From contig OX424569.1 of the NCBI GenBank assembly GCA_949152475.1, forward strand, positions 30,921,950 through 30,985,949: 64,000 bases of DNA, written 5' to 3'. Both the position numbers and the translations under genes were made by a program. Position 1 is the first letter of the stretch. Every line of letters begins with the position of its first letter. The notes below the pieces were generated by a model that was not told the origin of the DNA, made no database searches, and saw only the letters and a program-made list of their open reading frames with translations. Positions 14,401-24,294 of this stretch are shown here, in pieces. The DNA comes from Terebella lapidaria. Taxonomy: Eukaryota > Annelida > Polychaeta > Terebellida > Terebellidae.

Positions 14401-15662
14401 GTATTGAAAAGAGCTTGGAATGAAACTTTATATCATATACCTTACACAATAATATGGATCGCCCAACGAAACATTAATAAATAAACAAAAATCATTCTAA
14501 CAAAGGTCTCCAAGTGTCATACTGACTTTAGAATAATCTAACGCTATTAGTATTATATATGTAGGCAGATTTACATTACTAACAAAGGGAACCACAACAT
14601 TATCTTACAGGAACAGTGTGATATAACATAAATGTTGGTTGCATGTTTGTTGTTCGCTCTGCTAACCAGTGACAAGATGTGTTTGGCTGTAACGACTATA
14701 ACAGAGTCCATTTTACCAAATAAAGAAAATCACAGTGTGTATTTTTATTGATTCCCATTCTTTTGTTGAGGATATGATATGAGTTGCGCCATCGAACTAC
14801 CCTGCAGCACGGAGAGTTTCTTTTTTATCAGCAATAAACACCCATAAACCAATGCGTCATGGACACCATGGGTATCATCCGACTGGTTCAAACCAATTCT
14901 GAACGACCGTTCCAACAGATTAGCTGCATCTTTTCTGTGGAAATGTCCCCACATATCATCTGCTATTGCTGTACTGACATGCTGAGGAATTTCAGAATAA
15001 AGATAGGATGTGCCTTGACTTGGAGAAGGCATATAAAAGGAAATAGGTAATTTTACATGCACGTACTGCTCGTTTTAACTCATGTACTTGTCATATTTGT
15101 TTTCCCTCCTATTACAATTTGAATATATATTAGGTACAAATTGCATCATGCGTGCAGTAGAAACACTATGGTAAGGAATAGCAAAGTCAGGAACTCGACA
15201 ATTTGAACAAAATACAGTTTTCATAGTAAGCATGGTAATGCTATCTGGTCACTGTTAATGCTGTACATGCTGTACTTGTTAGTAATTGTTCATATATAAA
15301 TGAGAAAATGACGGATTCCTTCTGACAATATGGGAGTCATATCTTCCAGTGCCTATCATCTGCTTCTCCGCCACAGAAGTGTGATATTCTGTGTATGATG
15401 TTGCAAGCTTTCAATGATAATTGCCACTTCGTACTTATGACTGACCGGCGAATTAGACCTAGAAGCACCCGGTTCAAAACCTCGTACCGAATGGTCAAGA
15501 CCGAAGTTATGATGTAATATTGTTGTGTGGAAGTGAATTCTCCAATAAAATGATAGGTTTGTGTCATAAGAGTATCATATCTTCTCCGATTTTCCACATG
15601 ACTGAATGCAATCTGTATTTATGATAGTATTATTATTCAGGAAATTGCATGGACACATAAAA
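11425..15662. repeat. Segmental duplication, copy 3 (left part)
   Basis: It is co-linear with copy 1 (from about 240) at its left and with copy 2 at its right, including the stretch that follows copy 2 at 6750-6990. Differences include the MITE at 11470-11895 and a ~63-bp AT-rich insertion at about 14178-14240. At 15662 the block is cut by the Gmr1-like retrotransposon and resumes at 20709. Confidence 0.75.
11470..11895. mobile_element. Foldback MITE with TATA target duplication
   Basis: The 426-bp element starts with GTCGGCGTCATTGGTCTGT and ends with the imperfect reverse complement, ACAGATCAATGACGCCGAC. The two arms stay complementary for close to 190 bases, so it is essentially a long imperfect hairpin. 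It is flanked by TATA at 11466-11469 and 11896-11899, and duplication copy 1 shows the empty site (single TATA at 284-287). It has no coding capacity, so it is a non-autonomous DNA transposon. TIR and TSD alone do not fix the superfamily. Confidence 0.85.
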
Positions 15663-15667
15663 ACCAC

Positions 15668-18600
15668 TGTCACAGATGTGGTGAGAAAGGACATATAGCG
15701 CCAAAATGCCAGGGACGGTCAAACCAAGATCGACAGTCCAGAGAATGTTTCATTTGTGGCTCTAAAGCTCATATAGCGAGAGATTGTAATAAGAAGCAAT
15801 CTGGCTTTGCTGCAGTTGATGATAATGATGAGGAATTGCAGAGTAACATAGACCATGTCGGTAACGCCTGTATACAACATTCTTTCCCCACAGGAGACCA
15901 TTGCCCATGCATAGGCAACGACAAGATAACTCTCGCATGTGGTAGACAGATTCCGTGTATGATGGGTGCATGCCAGAAAGCAGACAAGCGACGAGATTTG
16001 CCGTTAATGACGGGATTTGCAAACGATCAGCAAGTCGATGTACTCCGTGACACTGGATGCACGGGCGTAGTAATCAAAAAGTCACTGGTAAGACCTGACC
16101 AATTTGTCGATGACCATAGAGTATGCATGCTAATGGACGGTTCAATTCTGAAAGTCCAGTTAGCAAATGTAAATATTGATACTCCATATTATGTCGGCAC
16201 AGTGCAAGCCATGTGTATGGATAAACCTGTATATGACCTGGTCGTAGGTAACATACCTGGTGTTAGACCAGTGGAGTCGCCATTGTCAGATTGGAAACCA
16301 GCTATTGCTAATGCTGTGGTCACACGGGCTGATGCTCTGAAGATAAACAAAGCTATCAAACCACTGAAGGTATCGGATGATTGCAGTAATAAACAATTGG
16401 ATGTTAATTCGTTCTTGTCTCTCCAGCAGACTGACGCTGATGTTGCTAAACTCAAGGACAAAATCGAGAAAAGGAAGCGAGGCCATAAAATGGTCTGGTT
16501 TGGTCAGCATAACCATCTTCTCTACCGGTTTGCTCAAGACGTCAGTGGTAAAATAGATAAGCAGCTGATTATTCCTCAAAGCTTGCGTCAATCTGTCTTG
16601 AATACCGCACATTCCTCTATTTTAGCAGGACACATGGGGATCAAGAAAACGCTGAATCGGATCTTGGCATGTTTCTTCTGGCCAGGAATAGAAGGTGATG
16701 TTACGCGTTTCTGTAGATCCTGCGACATATGCCAACGTACAATCCCAAAGGGTAGAGTTACCAAAATTCCACTAGGAGATACACCAGTAATAAGTACACC
16801 ATTCAAAAGAGTTGCAGTTGACCTCGTTGGTCCCATACATCCTATATCAGAGTCTGGTTACAGGTACATCCTCACGCTAGTTGACATGTCCACTCGATAT
16901 CCAGAAGCCATCCCGCTCAAGAACATCACTACAGAATCGGTAGCAGAAGCATTGATTTCCATATTCAGTCGTGTCGGTGTTCCAGACGAGATGTTAAGTG
17001 ATCTTGGAACCCAGTTCACTTCCGATTTGATGAAAGAAATTACTCGTCTTCTCTCTATCCACAGGTTGACTACGACACCATATCACCCGATCGCAAATGG
17101 GTTAGTCCAGAGGATGAATGGAACGATCAAGGCAATGCTCAAGAAACTCACAGCAGAGAAGCCCAAAGATTGGGACAGATATCTGACGCCACTTCTGTTT
17201 GCCTATCGTGAGGTCCCTAATGAAACTACAGGCTTCTCCCCTTTCGAACTATTGTATGGTAGATCGGTTCGAGGGCCAATGCAGATACTAAAAGAGTGCT
17301 GGACGAAAGACGACATAGAGACTGAAACCAAACATGTCTATCATTATGTCTTAGATTTACAGAATAGGTTGGTCGAGACTTGTGAGCTGGCACGAAAAGA
17401 AACGGAAGCTGCAAAGACCAAGTACACGAAGTACTACAACGCGAAAGCAAGAGAACGTTCTTTCAAGGTTGGAGATGAAGTCCTCGTCATGCTACCAACT
17501 GACCTTAACAAACTTGTTTTGCAGTGGCGTGGACCTTTCAAGGTGTTGGAGAAGCGGTCCAAATACGACTACATGATTGATGTCAAGGGAAACAATAAGC
17601 TATTCCATGCTAATATGTTGAAGTTGTATGTCCGAAGGAATCCTGTGTCTGATGCAGATAATACTATGTCTGATTCAGTATTACAGATGACGTGCGCTGC
17701 TTCCATCCATGATTTTCATGATGACTTGCCCGACGATCAGCAAGAACTTTTCTGTGACCATGAAAAGTCCACTTCTAGATGGGTGATTGGCGAGAAACTG
17801 ACAGGTGAACAGAAACAAGAAATTGGTCAATTGCTCGATTCCTTCCAGGGAGTATTGTCAGATCAGCCCGGCTGTACGAATCTTATTGAACACAAGATTC
17901 ACGTCACCACGACTGAACCAGTTCGTGTAAAACCTTACCCAGTTCCTTTTGCAGTGCGACAAACGATCAACAAGGAAATAGACGACATGATGAAGCTTGG
18001 AGTAATAGAGCCATCTGAATCCCCTTATTCTGCTCCAATTGTACTCGTTAAGAAACCTGATGGTTCTAACAGATTTTGTATAGATTTCAGGCGCCTCAAT
18101 CTCATTACAGTGTTCGATCCAGAACCAATGAACAACCAACAAGACATATTTTCCCAGTTGAAGGATGACCATTACTTTAGCAAACTTGATCTCAGCAAGG
18201 GGTATTGGCAGATACAGATGCGAACCGAAGACAAAGAAAAGACTGCCTTCGTTGCTCCAGACAGAGGGTGTTATCATTTTGTACGGATGCCATTCGGATT
18301 GGTCAACTCCGGCGCCACGTTTGTCCGGATGATGCGAAAACTGCTAGCAGGTATGAAACACGTACATAGTTATATAGACGACATTCTGATCCATACTCGC
18401 ACATGGCCTGAACATGTTGAAGCTCTTAAAGAGTTGTTGCAGAGGTTGCGAGATGCTGGTCTCACTATCAAACCATCCAAGTGTCTGTTTGCTTTTGAAT
18501 CAATTGAGTATGTCGGTCACAAGTTATCCCACAACAGTGTTATGCCCATGGATGGTAATGTGGAGAAAGTGCGTAGGGCAAGCCGTCCTACTACTAAGAA

Positions 18601-19174
18601 GGAACTGCAGTCCTTCATTGGGTTGGTTACATATTATTCTAACCACATCGGTAATTTCTCAGATATTATTGCGCCACTGACTAGTCTTACAGCGAAATCT
18701 ATGCCAAAGACGTTGGAATGGACTTCTGAGCATGAGGCGTGTTTCTCCAGGTTGAAGGATCTTATCACTCGTAAGCCGATTCTCCAAGTCCCAGATTTTG
18801 GTAAGAGTTTCATTCTACAGGTAGATGCCTCTGATACGGGTATTGTAGGTGCCCTTCTTCAACGTCATGATGGAGAGTTGCGGCCTGTCGCTTTCACCAG
18901 TAGGAAACTACTACCTAGGGAGCGATGTTATGCAATCATCGAAAAGGAGTGCTTGGCAGTTGTACATGCGGTAAAGAAATTCCACGTTTATCTCTTTGGT
19001 AAGCAGTTTGTCTTGCAGACAGACCACCTCCCACTGGTATGCATGAACAAGAATAAGGTCGCGAATGACCGTATCATGCGGTGGGCTATGACATTACAAC
19101 CATATTCTATGCAAATCGAATATATCCGTGGTCGCGATAATGTGTTCGCAGACTTTTTGAGTCGGTATGCTTGA
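15668..19174 (+). CDS. Gag-NC/Pol of Gmr1-like element (5'-partial)
   Basis: The reading frame opens with two CCHC zinc knuckles (15668-15709 and 15746-15787), which bind RNA in the nucleocapsid. It continues without a frame change into pol. A DTG aspartic-protease motif lies near 16050. An integrase zinc-binding segment (H...CRSCDIC) is at about 16.63-16.74 kb, and the integrase core starting VDLVGPIHP at about 16.81-17.2 kb is followed by a C-terminal chromatin/DNA-binding region. Reverse transcriptase spans about 17.9-18.5 kb, with LDLSKGYWQI, FGLVNSGATF and the YIDD active-site box near 18.37 kb. RNase H (LQVDASDTG) spans 18.8-19.17 kb. It is a fossil of an LTR element, and no gag core precedes the knuckles. 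Confidence 0.85.
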   Translation, partial: CHRCGEKGHIAPKCQGRSNQDRQSRECFICGSKAHIARDCNKKQSGFAAVDDNDEELQSNIDHVGNACIQHSFPTGDHCPCIGNDKITLACGRQIPCMMGACQKADKRRDLPLMTGFANDQQVDVLRDTGCTGVVIKKSLVRPDQFVDDHRVCMLMDGSILKVQLANVNIDTPYYVGTVQAMCMDKPVYDLVVGNIPGVRPVESPLSDWKPAIANAVVTRADALKINKAIKPLKVSDDCSNKQLDVNSFLSLQQTDADVAKLKDKIEKRKRGHKMVWFGQHNHLLYRFAQDVSGKIDKQLIIPQSLRQSVLNTAHSSILAGHMGIKKTLNRILACFFWPGIEGDVTRFCRSCDICQRTIPKGRVTKIPLGDTPVISTPFKRVAVDLVGPIHPISESGYRYILTLVDMSTRYPEAIPLKNITTESVAEALISIFSRVGVPDEMLSDLGTQFTSDLMKEITRLLSIHRLTTTPYHPIANGLVQRMNGTIKAMLKKLTAEKPKDWDRYLTPLLFAYREVPNETTGFSPFELLYGRSVRGPMQILKECWTKDDIETETKHVYHYVLDLQNRLVETCELARKETEAAKTKYTKYYNAKARERSFKVGDEVLVMLPTDLNKLVLQWRGPFKVLEKRSKYDYMIDVKGNNKLFHANMLKLYVRRNPVSDADNTMSDSVLQMTCAASIHDFHDDLPDDQQELFCDHEKSTSRWVIGEKLTGEQKQEIGQLLDSFQGVLSDQPGCTNLIEHKIHVTTTEPVRVKPYPVPFAVRQTINKEIDDMMKLGVIEPSESPYSAPIVLVKKPDGSNRFCIDFRRLNLITVFDPEPMNNQQDIFSQLKDDHYFSKLDLSKGYWQIQMRTEDKEKTAFVAPDRGCYHFVRMPFGLVNSGATFVRMMRKLLAGMKHVHSYIDDILIHTRTWPEHVEALKELLQRLRDAGLTIKPSKCLFAFESIEYVGHKLSHNSVMPMDGNVEKVRRASRPTTKKELQSFIGLVTYYSNHIGNFSDIIAPLTSLTAKSMPKTLEWTSEHEACFSRLKDLITRKPILQVPDFGKSFILQVDASDTGIVGALLQRHDGELRPVAFTSRKLLPRERCYAIIEKECLAVVHAVKKFHVYLFGKQFVLQTDHLPLVCMNKNKVANDRIMRWAMTLQPYSMQIEYIRGRDNVFADFLSRYA

Positions 19175-19258
19175 GTCCGTATGAATGTGTCAATTAACGG
19201 TTTTAACACGTGTAACTTAACCTTAGATAAGTAACCTCTTTTTCAGGAAAGGGGGTGT

Positions 19259-19573
19259 TGTCACATAGTGACAATTTATAATATTTGGGGCATGTATATA
19301 TTCATTATTTTGCACCACACTGTAGCCAGTACCAGTACCATCCTTAGTTCGGTGACGTTTCCGCATGGTTCTGCCAGGTGTGAGGTATTGTGTGTTGTAC
19401 TGGCGTTGTCTGGTGAGTTGTCTGGTGAGTTGATTCGTCATATGACTGGGATTATATATTGTTCCATTTGCTCTGGTTAGGGTAAATGTTTCTATTTTTA
19501 GATCTTGTCCAATCTCATGTGTAGACGCGGCGCTGGGTGGCTCAGCAATATAAGTCAGGCATTCTTTGTAGTG

Positions 19574-19615
<42 letters not shown>

Positions 19616-20703
19616 GACAGAGACAGAGATAGAGATAGAGAGAGAAACAGAACAACTTGGATTGCAGACTGTGTGTCTGACGTGCAGCATGTGAAAGATG
19701 TGAACTGATATTGTGAAGCTGTTGGAAGCTATTTTGCCATTATGTTGGCGACGTCAATTTGTGGACGTATTTTGGAATTGTGAAATATTTGCGTTTGAGA
19801 TACTATTTGAGATGCTGCTGATTTGTTGATTATATTATTGTGGGAGCTGCATTGGGATTTTATATACCAGTTTTGGATATTGTGGTTTTACTGACCTAAA
19901 GAATGCCTGCCTGATTATTGCTGTGACCAGAGACCAGTGGCCGTGAGTATTCGTATCATTTTCTCATTTCATTCATGTCATTTGTACTGATTTTGTAGTA
20001 AATTACTACACGTAGTCTCGTAATATATGACCTTGAGGGTTATGTTATGATTCCAATAATGGTTCGGTCTACAAAACCTATGTTTTGTAAACAAATATTA
20101 CTACGGCATTTATTTCTGATTCCTAGTTTTCGTGTATATACCTGATGTTTGAGTCGTATTCGTGATTCATGGTGCCACTTCACCCTCCCTTTGTGTGACA
20201 AGTACCCTTGGTCGCGTCCAACAGATGAACATTCAGTAACTGCGTCCGCGCAACATTACGTCATGTGACCTCTCCGTGGGACTTCGTACTTCGTGGGATC
20301 GTCGTGGGATTGAAAACACCGTTGGAGTGACAGTGTGTGTGTGTGTGTAGGTGTGTTTGTAGGTGTGCATGTAAGTGTGTTGTGTTCTTGTACATTTCAT
20401 TGTTGTTGATTTTGAATTTTGATTTGTAATTGCTACTGAAACATAACCATTGAAATAGGTTCTGTCTAAATTGAAATTCGGAATATTGAACTTTGGAATC
20501 TGTATACATTGAGGAACGTTAATTGAGTATTGTATTGGTGTATTGCCGACAGAATATTGTGACATGATATTGTAAACCTGAACTTGTACATACTGTAAAT
20601 ATCTGCCTATTCATTAATACATTTTCATATATTATATCATTGATTGTTGCTTCTTCCATACATTACATCATTTCCACATTTCCGGGATCATACCATCTTG
20701 ACA
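19259..20703 (+). repeat. 3' LTR of the Gmr1-like element
   Basis: It starts at TGTCACATAGTGACA directly after the purine-rich tract AGGAAAGGGGG and ends at ATCTTGACA, giving TGTCA/TGACA terminal inverted repeats. At ~1,445 bp it is long for a gypsy LTR. It contains an AG microsatellite (about 19577-19645) and a GT microsatellite (about 20332-20350). The ACCAC target repeat follows directly. The start could also be placed 3 bases upstream (TGTTG). Confidence 0.75.
19577..19645. repeat. (AG)n/(AGAC) microsatellite inside the LTR
   Basis: An uninterrupted AG run grades into AGAC and AGAT variants. It accounts for the serine/leucine-rich and RERERE-type spurious reading frames on the two strands. 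Confidence 0.9.
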
Positions 20704-20708
20704 ACCAC

Positions 20709-21355
20709 AATATGCTCGGTGTGATGGTCACAGTCACTCAGCGCAATAATGGCGTCCTGTGCATAATGATATCTAACTCCTAAAGGTGTATTAAACGACC
20801 TCGCATTCTTCTCATATCGGATCTGTGGTGTGAATACAGTACTAAGTAATTCACTCCCATGTTTATCTCAATAGTTGTATGTGATCGTAGATTTTGTATT
20901 AGTCAAATTAGAAATATGTTTAACATGATAGACTTCATCAGGAGGAATGCAGGAGCAAACAAGAATCACATTTGTACAGTAACCGGTAATTTCAAACAGC
21001 TTCACTTATAATAATTACAACGTGTAAATTGATTTGTAGGAACCCGAATCATTTTACCACATGAGAAATTATTTAATATGCATACATTTTTTGTACATAT
21101 ATATTGATCCCCAATCCAATTTAGTATATGGATGAGTTACACCCCCAAACGTAAAATGCATGGTGGTAACGTTACGTTCCTGTAGCGCTTTCAAGGCAAC
21201 AAATTATGGGATACATTTGACTAGAATTCCCTGCGGGTGACTCAGTTAACATCATTATCAGGCGGTCTTGAGTGGTCTACTTTTATATCCGCAATAATCA
21301 TCCATAAACCAATGCACTATGAGAGACAAATTCCTTGTGAACGTATCAAGAGATC
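20709..21355. repeat. Segmental duplication, copy 3 (right part)
   Basis: Starting with AATATGCTCGGTG it continues exactly where 15662 broke off, matching 6984-7640. The match fades near 21355. Confidence 0.75.
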
Positions 21356-21699
21356 TAGGAACCTGCTCAATAGACGTGGAATCAATACCCAGTATTAAGT
21401 ATTCCGAGCTAACAAAACAGGGTCCGTTATCCAATCTCATAGTTCGGGGACAGAAAGTCATATCAGGCATACGGAGTGAGAGAAAACAAAAATGACAGGG
21501 AAACTCATGAACCCCCAAAATAGGCCATTAGGAGGTGAAATCAGGTGTTCAGGAAAGAGTGAGCATTTCCTGCCCCATTTCCTGCGCTGCACAATTATTA
21601 CCCCCGATATATAGCCAGGAACCCTTTTCCGACTCCCTGGGTCCATAGACAATCAGCTATTTGTCAGAGACCTTTTGCTGCTATTACCGGCGCAATGTG
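21356..21699. other. Unique sequence, nothing recognised
   Basis: No gene or repeat boundary is visible between the end of the duplication and the SINE. Confidence 0.35.
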
Positions 21700-21866
21700 A
21701 CTAGGATATGTGTAAATTTGGGAACACTGCCAATTGGGTACTCAATTATACAACTGAGTGAACCGAGACACACTGGTACACAGCCAACATAGCAGCGCCG
21801 CGGCTCGAACCAGCAACTCGCTGGTCACGAGACGAACGCCTGAACTGAATACGCTAACTGCCCCTA
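21700..21866 (-). mobile_element. tRNA-derived SINE
   Basis: On the minus strand a tRNA-like head begins at about 21864 (GGGGCAGTTAGCG). It has an A-box-like stretch (21839-21857), an anticodon-arm-like segment (CGTTCGTCTCGTGACC) and a perfect pol III B box, GGTTCGAGCC, at 21802-21811. This layout is typical of tRNA-derived SINEs, which are copied in trans by LINE machinery. The acceptor stem does not pair as in a real tRNA, so it is not a tRNA gene. The 3' end (about 21700) is uncertain. Confidence 0.65.
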
Positions 21867-22133
21867 AAACGGGGAAATAATATCGCGGTCAGTGAACGCT
21901 TTTTTTCCCTGCTGCTCCATATGTTCCTGTCAATTATACATGTTAAAAATGAAAGTAACACTTACATGTCCAAGCAATTGCTTTTTTTATTAAAATAATC
22001 CATCATTTACTGTGTTGATGATACTTATACAGGGACGGGTGAATTTGATTCCATGTGGACACGTTGCAGATCAGTCAATTCCATCTCCCCACAATGCAGA
22101 CTGCGAGTCGAAAGGTACATGCGAGTGTTGCTC

Positions 22134-22220
22134 GACTTGGGACTCATTCAGTTGCTTGCCCTTGATTGATGATCAAATGATCACTGCCAGTGACGTAGGT
22201 TTCGTGTGATTAACTTTCTG
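22134..22220 (-). repeat. Inverted partial copy of the duplication unit
   Basis: Read on the minus strand, this stretch matches about 2045-2125, 5120-5210 and 13650-13730 (shared TGATCACTGCCAGTGACG/TTAATCACAC landmarks). It shows that this part of the duplicated unit is, or contains, an interspersed repeat. Confidence 0.55.
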
Positions 22221-22739
22221 TTCCTGGACCTTAATTGGTACAAATCGCCTCATATATAAAGACTAATTTTTCCCTGATGACGAGGAGGACGCCTAAATTG
22301 GTCGTGAGACCAAGATAAACTGATTGCATTATGCATAAGGTACCGAACTATAGTGGGCATTTGTTCGTATGTAATGTGATTAGGTATGCAGTTTACTCGT
22401 TGTTCAGTCCTACAGAGAATGATGTGCATGATTTGAACCACACTAGTGAAATCAACACGATTCTTCGGGACCACCTGATTTTCGAAAAATCTATCTCGAG
22501 ATTCTATTGAAACTGGTAAAGGTGACACTGGTATCGCACAACCTTGATGTCTCCAGAGTAGTGTGTCTAGAAACAGATCTCGTCTGTCATAAAAACGTCC
22601 GGATCGAACCAATTACGGAAGGAATACACTTCCCAATCACCATTTTAAAGTGTACAAATTGATTGGATGAATGGTGTTTTAGGCCACTTCTGTTTATAGC
22701 ATCGGCTGAAACAGGCCGAGTAACCGCGTGGGGAGGAGC
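22221..22739. other. Unique sequence, nothing recognised
   Basis: No coding region or repeat boundary is seen here. A 120-codon open frame on the minus strand (22250-22612) has no recognisable motif. Confidence 0.35.
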
Positions 22740-22769
22740 AAGCTGAAGTTGGCTCCCGGTTACCGGTTA

Positions 22770-23574
22770 GGCCTAAAAAAATTAATTTTCTGTTTCTCGT
22801 CCTCCTATTTTTTCATAACTGGGTAGGGAGGAACTTTTCATTTCGCAAAAAAAAACCGTCCTCAGCTCAAGAGAAAATTGAGTAGGGAGGCACTTTTTAT
22901 GTTTTATTTTTGGTGGGACGACATTTCACACATATGAAAATAAATTTGATTTATTCGTTGATTAAAAAAACACTTGCGCACAGACGAATTCAAGCCCAAA
23001 TAAATCAAGCCTTTTGAATTGAAATCATGTGTCACATATGACTTTAATGATTTCATTTCTAGAGGCTTGATTTATTTGGGCTTGAAACCTCTTGGCCGGG
23101 CACATTGGATCTACTGGTGCGCCATCATTATAGCAGTCAGGACAGACAGGATGATACTGTGTACCAGTAGTATTATTATCAAAAACCGTCCGTTGATACT
23201 CTATTTCAATGATGAGTAATTGTTGAGAACCGTTCTATCAGGTAATATGTCCTTTGAAGTATAACATGAGGAATATAGTAAATCAATTCTTGATCACAAT
23301 TGTATATGTATTATTACATACTCGTAACCACATAAAATAACTGTGCTTGAAAACTGGTAGCGTCTTCGTCTCATTTGGCGGAGAGTGAAAACAAGGAGGT
23401 AAGTTAAATATATGCCTAAGTTGCATGCTGTGATTCGGTTTCTCGATCATCCACTATCCGGGCGGGAACACTTTTTATTTTTTAGTTGAGAATCGCAAAT
23501 GAAAAAAATCCGGGAGGCTGCTTTTGAACACAGGCGGGCGGGGACGAGAAACGGAAAATTAATTTTTTTAGGCC
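22770..23574. mobile_element. Harbinger-like non-autonomous DNA transposon (805 bp)
   Basis: The terminal inverted repeats start GGCCTAAAAAAATTAATTTT and stay complementary for about 35 bases (into TTCTCGTCC). They are flanked by TTA at 22767-22769 and 23575-23577. An inverted copy of the surrounding sequence at 33.23-33.31 kb lacks the element (empty site near 33282-33286). A 3-bp TTA duplication with GG-starting TIRs fits the PIF/Harbinger superfamily. No transposase is encoded, so it would depend on one in trans. Confidence 0.8.
22989..23086. repeat. Perfect 23-bp stem hairpin inside the MITE
   Basis: Positions 22989-23011 and 23064-23086 are exact reverse complements. A second inner stem, GAAATCAT/ATGATTTC, lies in the 52-base spacer. 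The overall size of about 98 nt resembles a miRNA precursor or a small foldback element nested in the MITE. Confidence 0.75.
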
Positions 23575-24030
23575 TTACCGTTTACTTTTCCATCGCAAAA
23601 TTGGCATACTGTGAATCGCGGTCTGTCTCATCATTGGTTTATTTTAACTGGCTCACAGGTACCCAAGACCCTTTGTGCCGGGCACAGACCCCACTGATAC
23701 CTTCCATAGGGTCAATAGTGATCGTTTGGAAGTGGTCATATGGTGGCACAAAGGGGATGGCATATGCCAATATGCCCAAAACCTCCAAAATGGCAAAATA
23801 TGAGTAACTGGCTCTCAGGTACCCAAGACCCCTTTGTGCTGGGCACTAACCCCACTGATATCTTCCATAGGGTCAATAGAGATCGTTTGGAAGTGGTCAT
23901 ATGGTGGCACAAAGGGGATGGAATATATGCCAATATGCCCAAAACCACCAAAAATGGCAGAAACAAATAAGTAACTGGCTCTTAGGTACCCAGGACCCCT
24001 TTGTGCCGGGCACAGACCCCACCAGGCATA
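23575..24030 (+). repeat. ~163-bp minisatellite, cluster 1
   Basis: Units start near TAACTGGCTCTCAGGTACCC at about 23650, 23805 and 23970, and share CATATGGTGGCACAAAGGGG and GGGCACAGACCCCAC. The first unit is preceded by the 'TACCGTTTAC...TTGGCATACTGTGAA' leader that is also present, inverted, at 33.2 kb. Confidence 0.8.
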
Positions 24031-24290
24031 GGTCAATTAACTTGGATTTTCAATTAATTAAATTACAATTAAATTATAAATCATGCAATTAAATTAAATT
24101 ACAATTAACACATTTCATCAAGTTAATTAATTTAATTACAATTAAATGACACATTTAATTAATTAAATTAACAATTACTTTCTGCATTACTGAAAGTTCT
24201 GATTAAAAGTTCCCTCGTAAAAAAGATGCGGATTAACAATCTTAAAAAGTATGTAATGTATGTATGCAGTATGTGTCCCTGTTTTGTTTT
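24031..24290. repeat. AATTAA-rich low-complexity tract
   Basis: Runs of AATTAAATTA and its permutations occupy about 24045-24180. A similar tract lies at 26440-26572. The pair brackets a ~2.5-kb segment that interrupts the minisatellite, so they may be ends of one insertion or a diverged simple repeat. Confidence 0.6.
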
Positions 24291-24294
24291 TTTA

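Larger units (their letters stand above)
15668..20703 (+). mobile_element. Gmr1-like Ty3/gypsy LTR retrotransposon, broken
   Basis: Visible parts in order are gag zinc knuckles, aspartic protease, integrase, reverse transcriptase, RNase H, a purine-rich tract (about 19247-19255) and a single ~1.45-kb 3' LTR. Direct repeats ACCAC at 15663-15667 and 20704-20708 flank it. The element begins with the same TGTCACA as the LTR and ends in TGACA. Duplication copy 2 (about 6975) shows the locus without it. Integrase lies upstream of RT, as in Ty1/copia, although RT and integrase read as Ty3/gypsy. That combination marks the Gmr1 group. It is incomplete at the 5' side (about one large break); pol looks open. 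It is likely fairly young and is younger than the duplication. Confidence 0.85.

Noticed and set aside
19223-19708. Ser/Leu-rich minus frame and Arg/Glu-rich plus frame
   Set aside because: Both are produced by the AG microsatellite inside the LTR.
21770-21866. A functional tRNA gene on the minus strand
   Set aside because: A and B boxes are present, but acceptor and other stems do not pair, and sequence continues as a SINE body.
22250-22612. 120-codon minus-strand frame
   Set aside because: No motif, no conservation in the other copies, and base usage like the flanking non-coding DNA.
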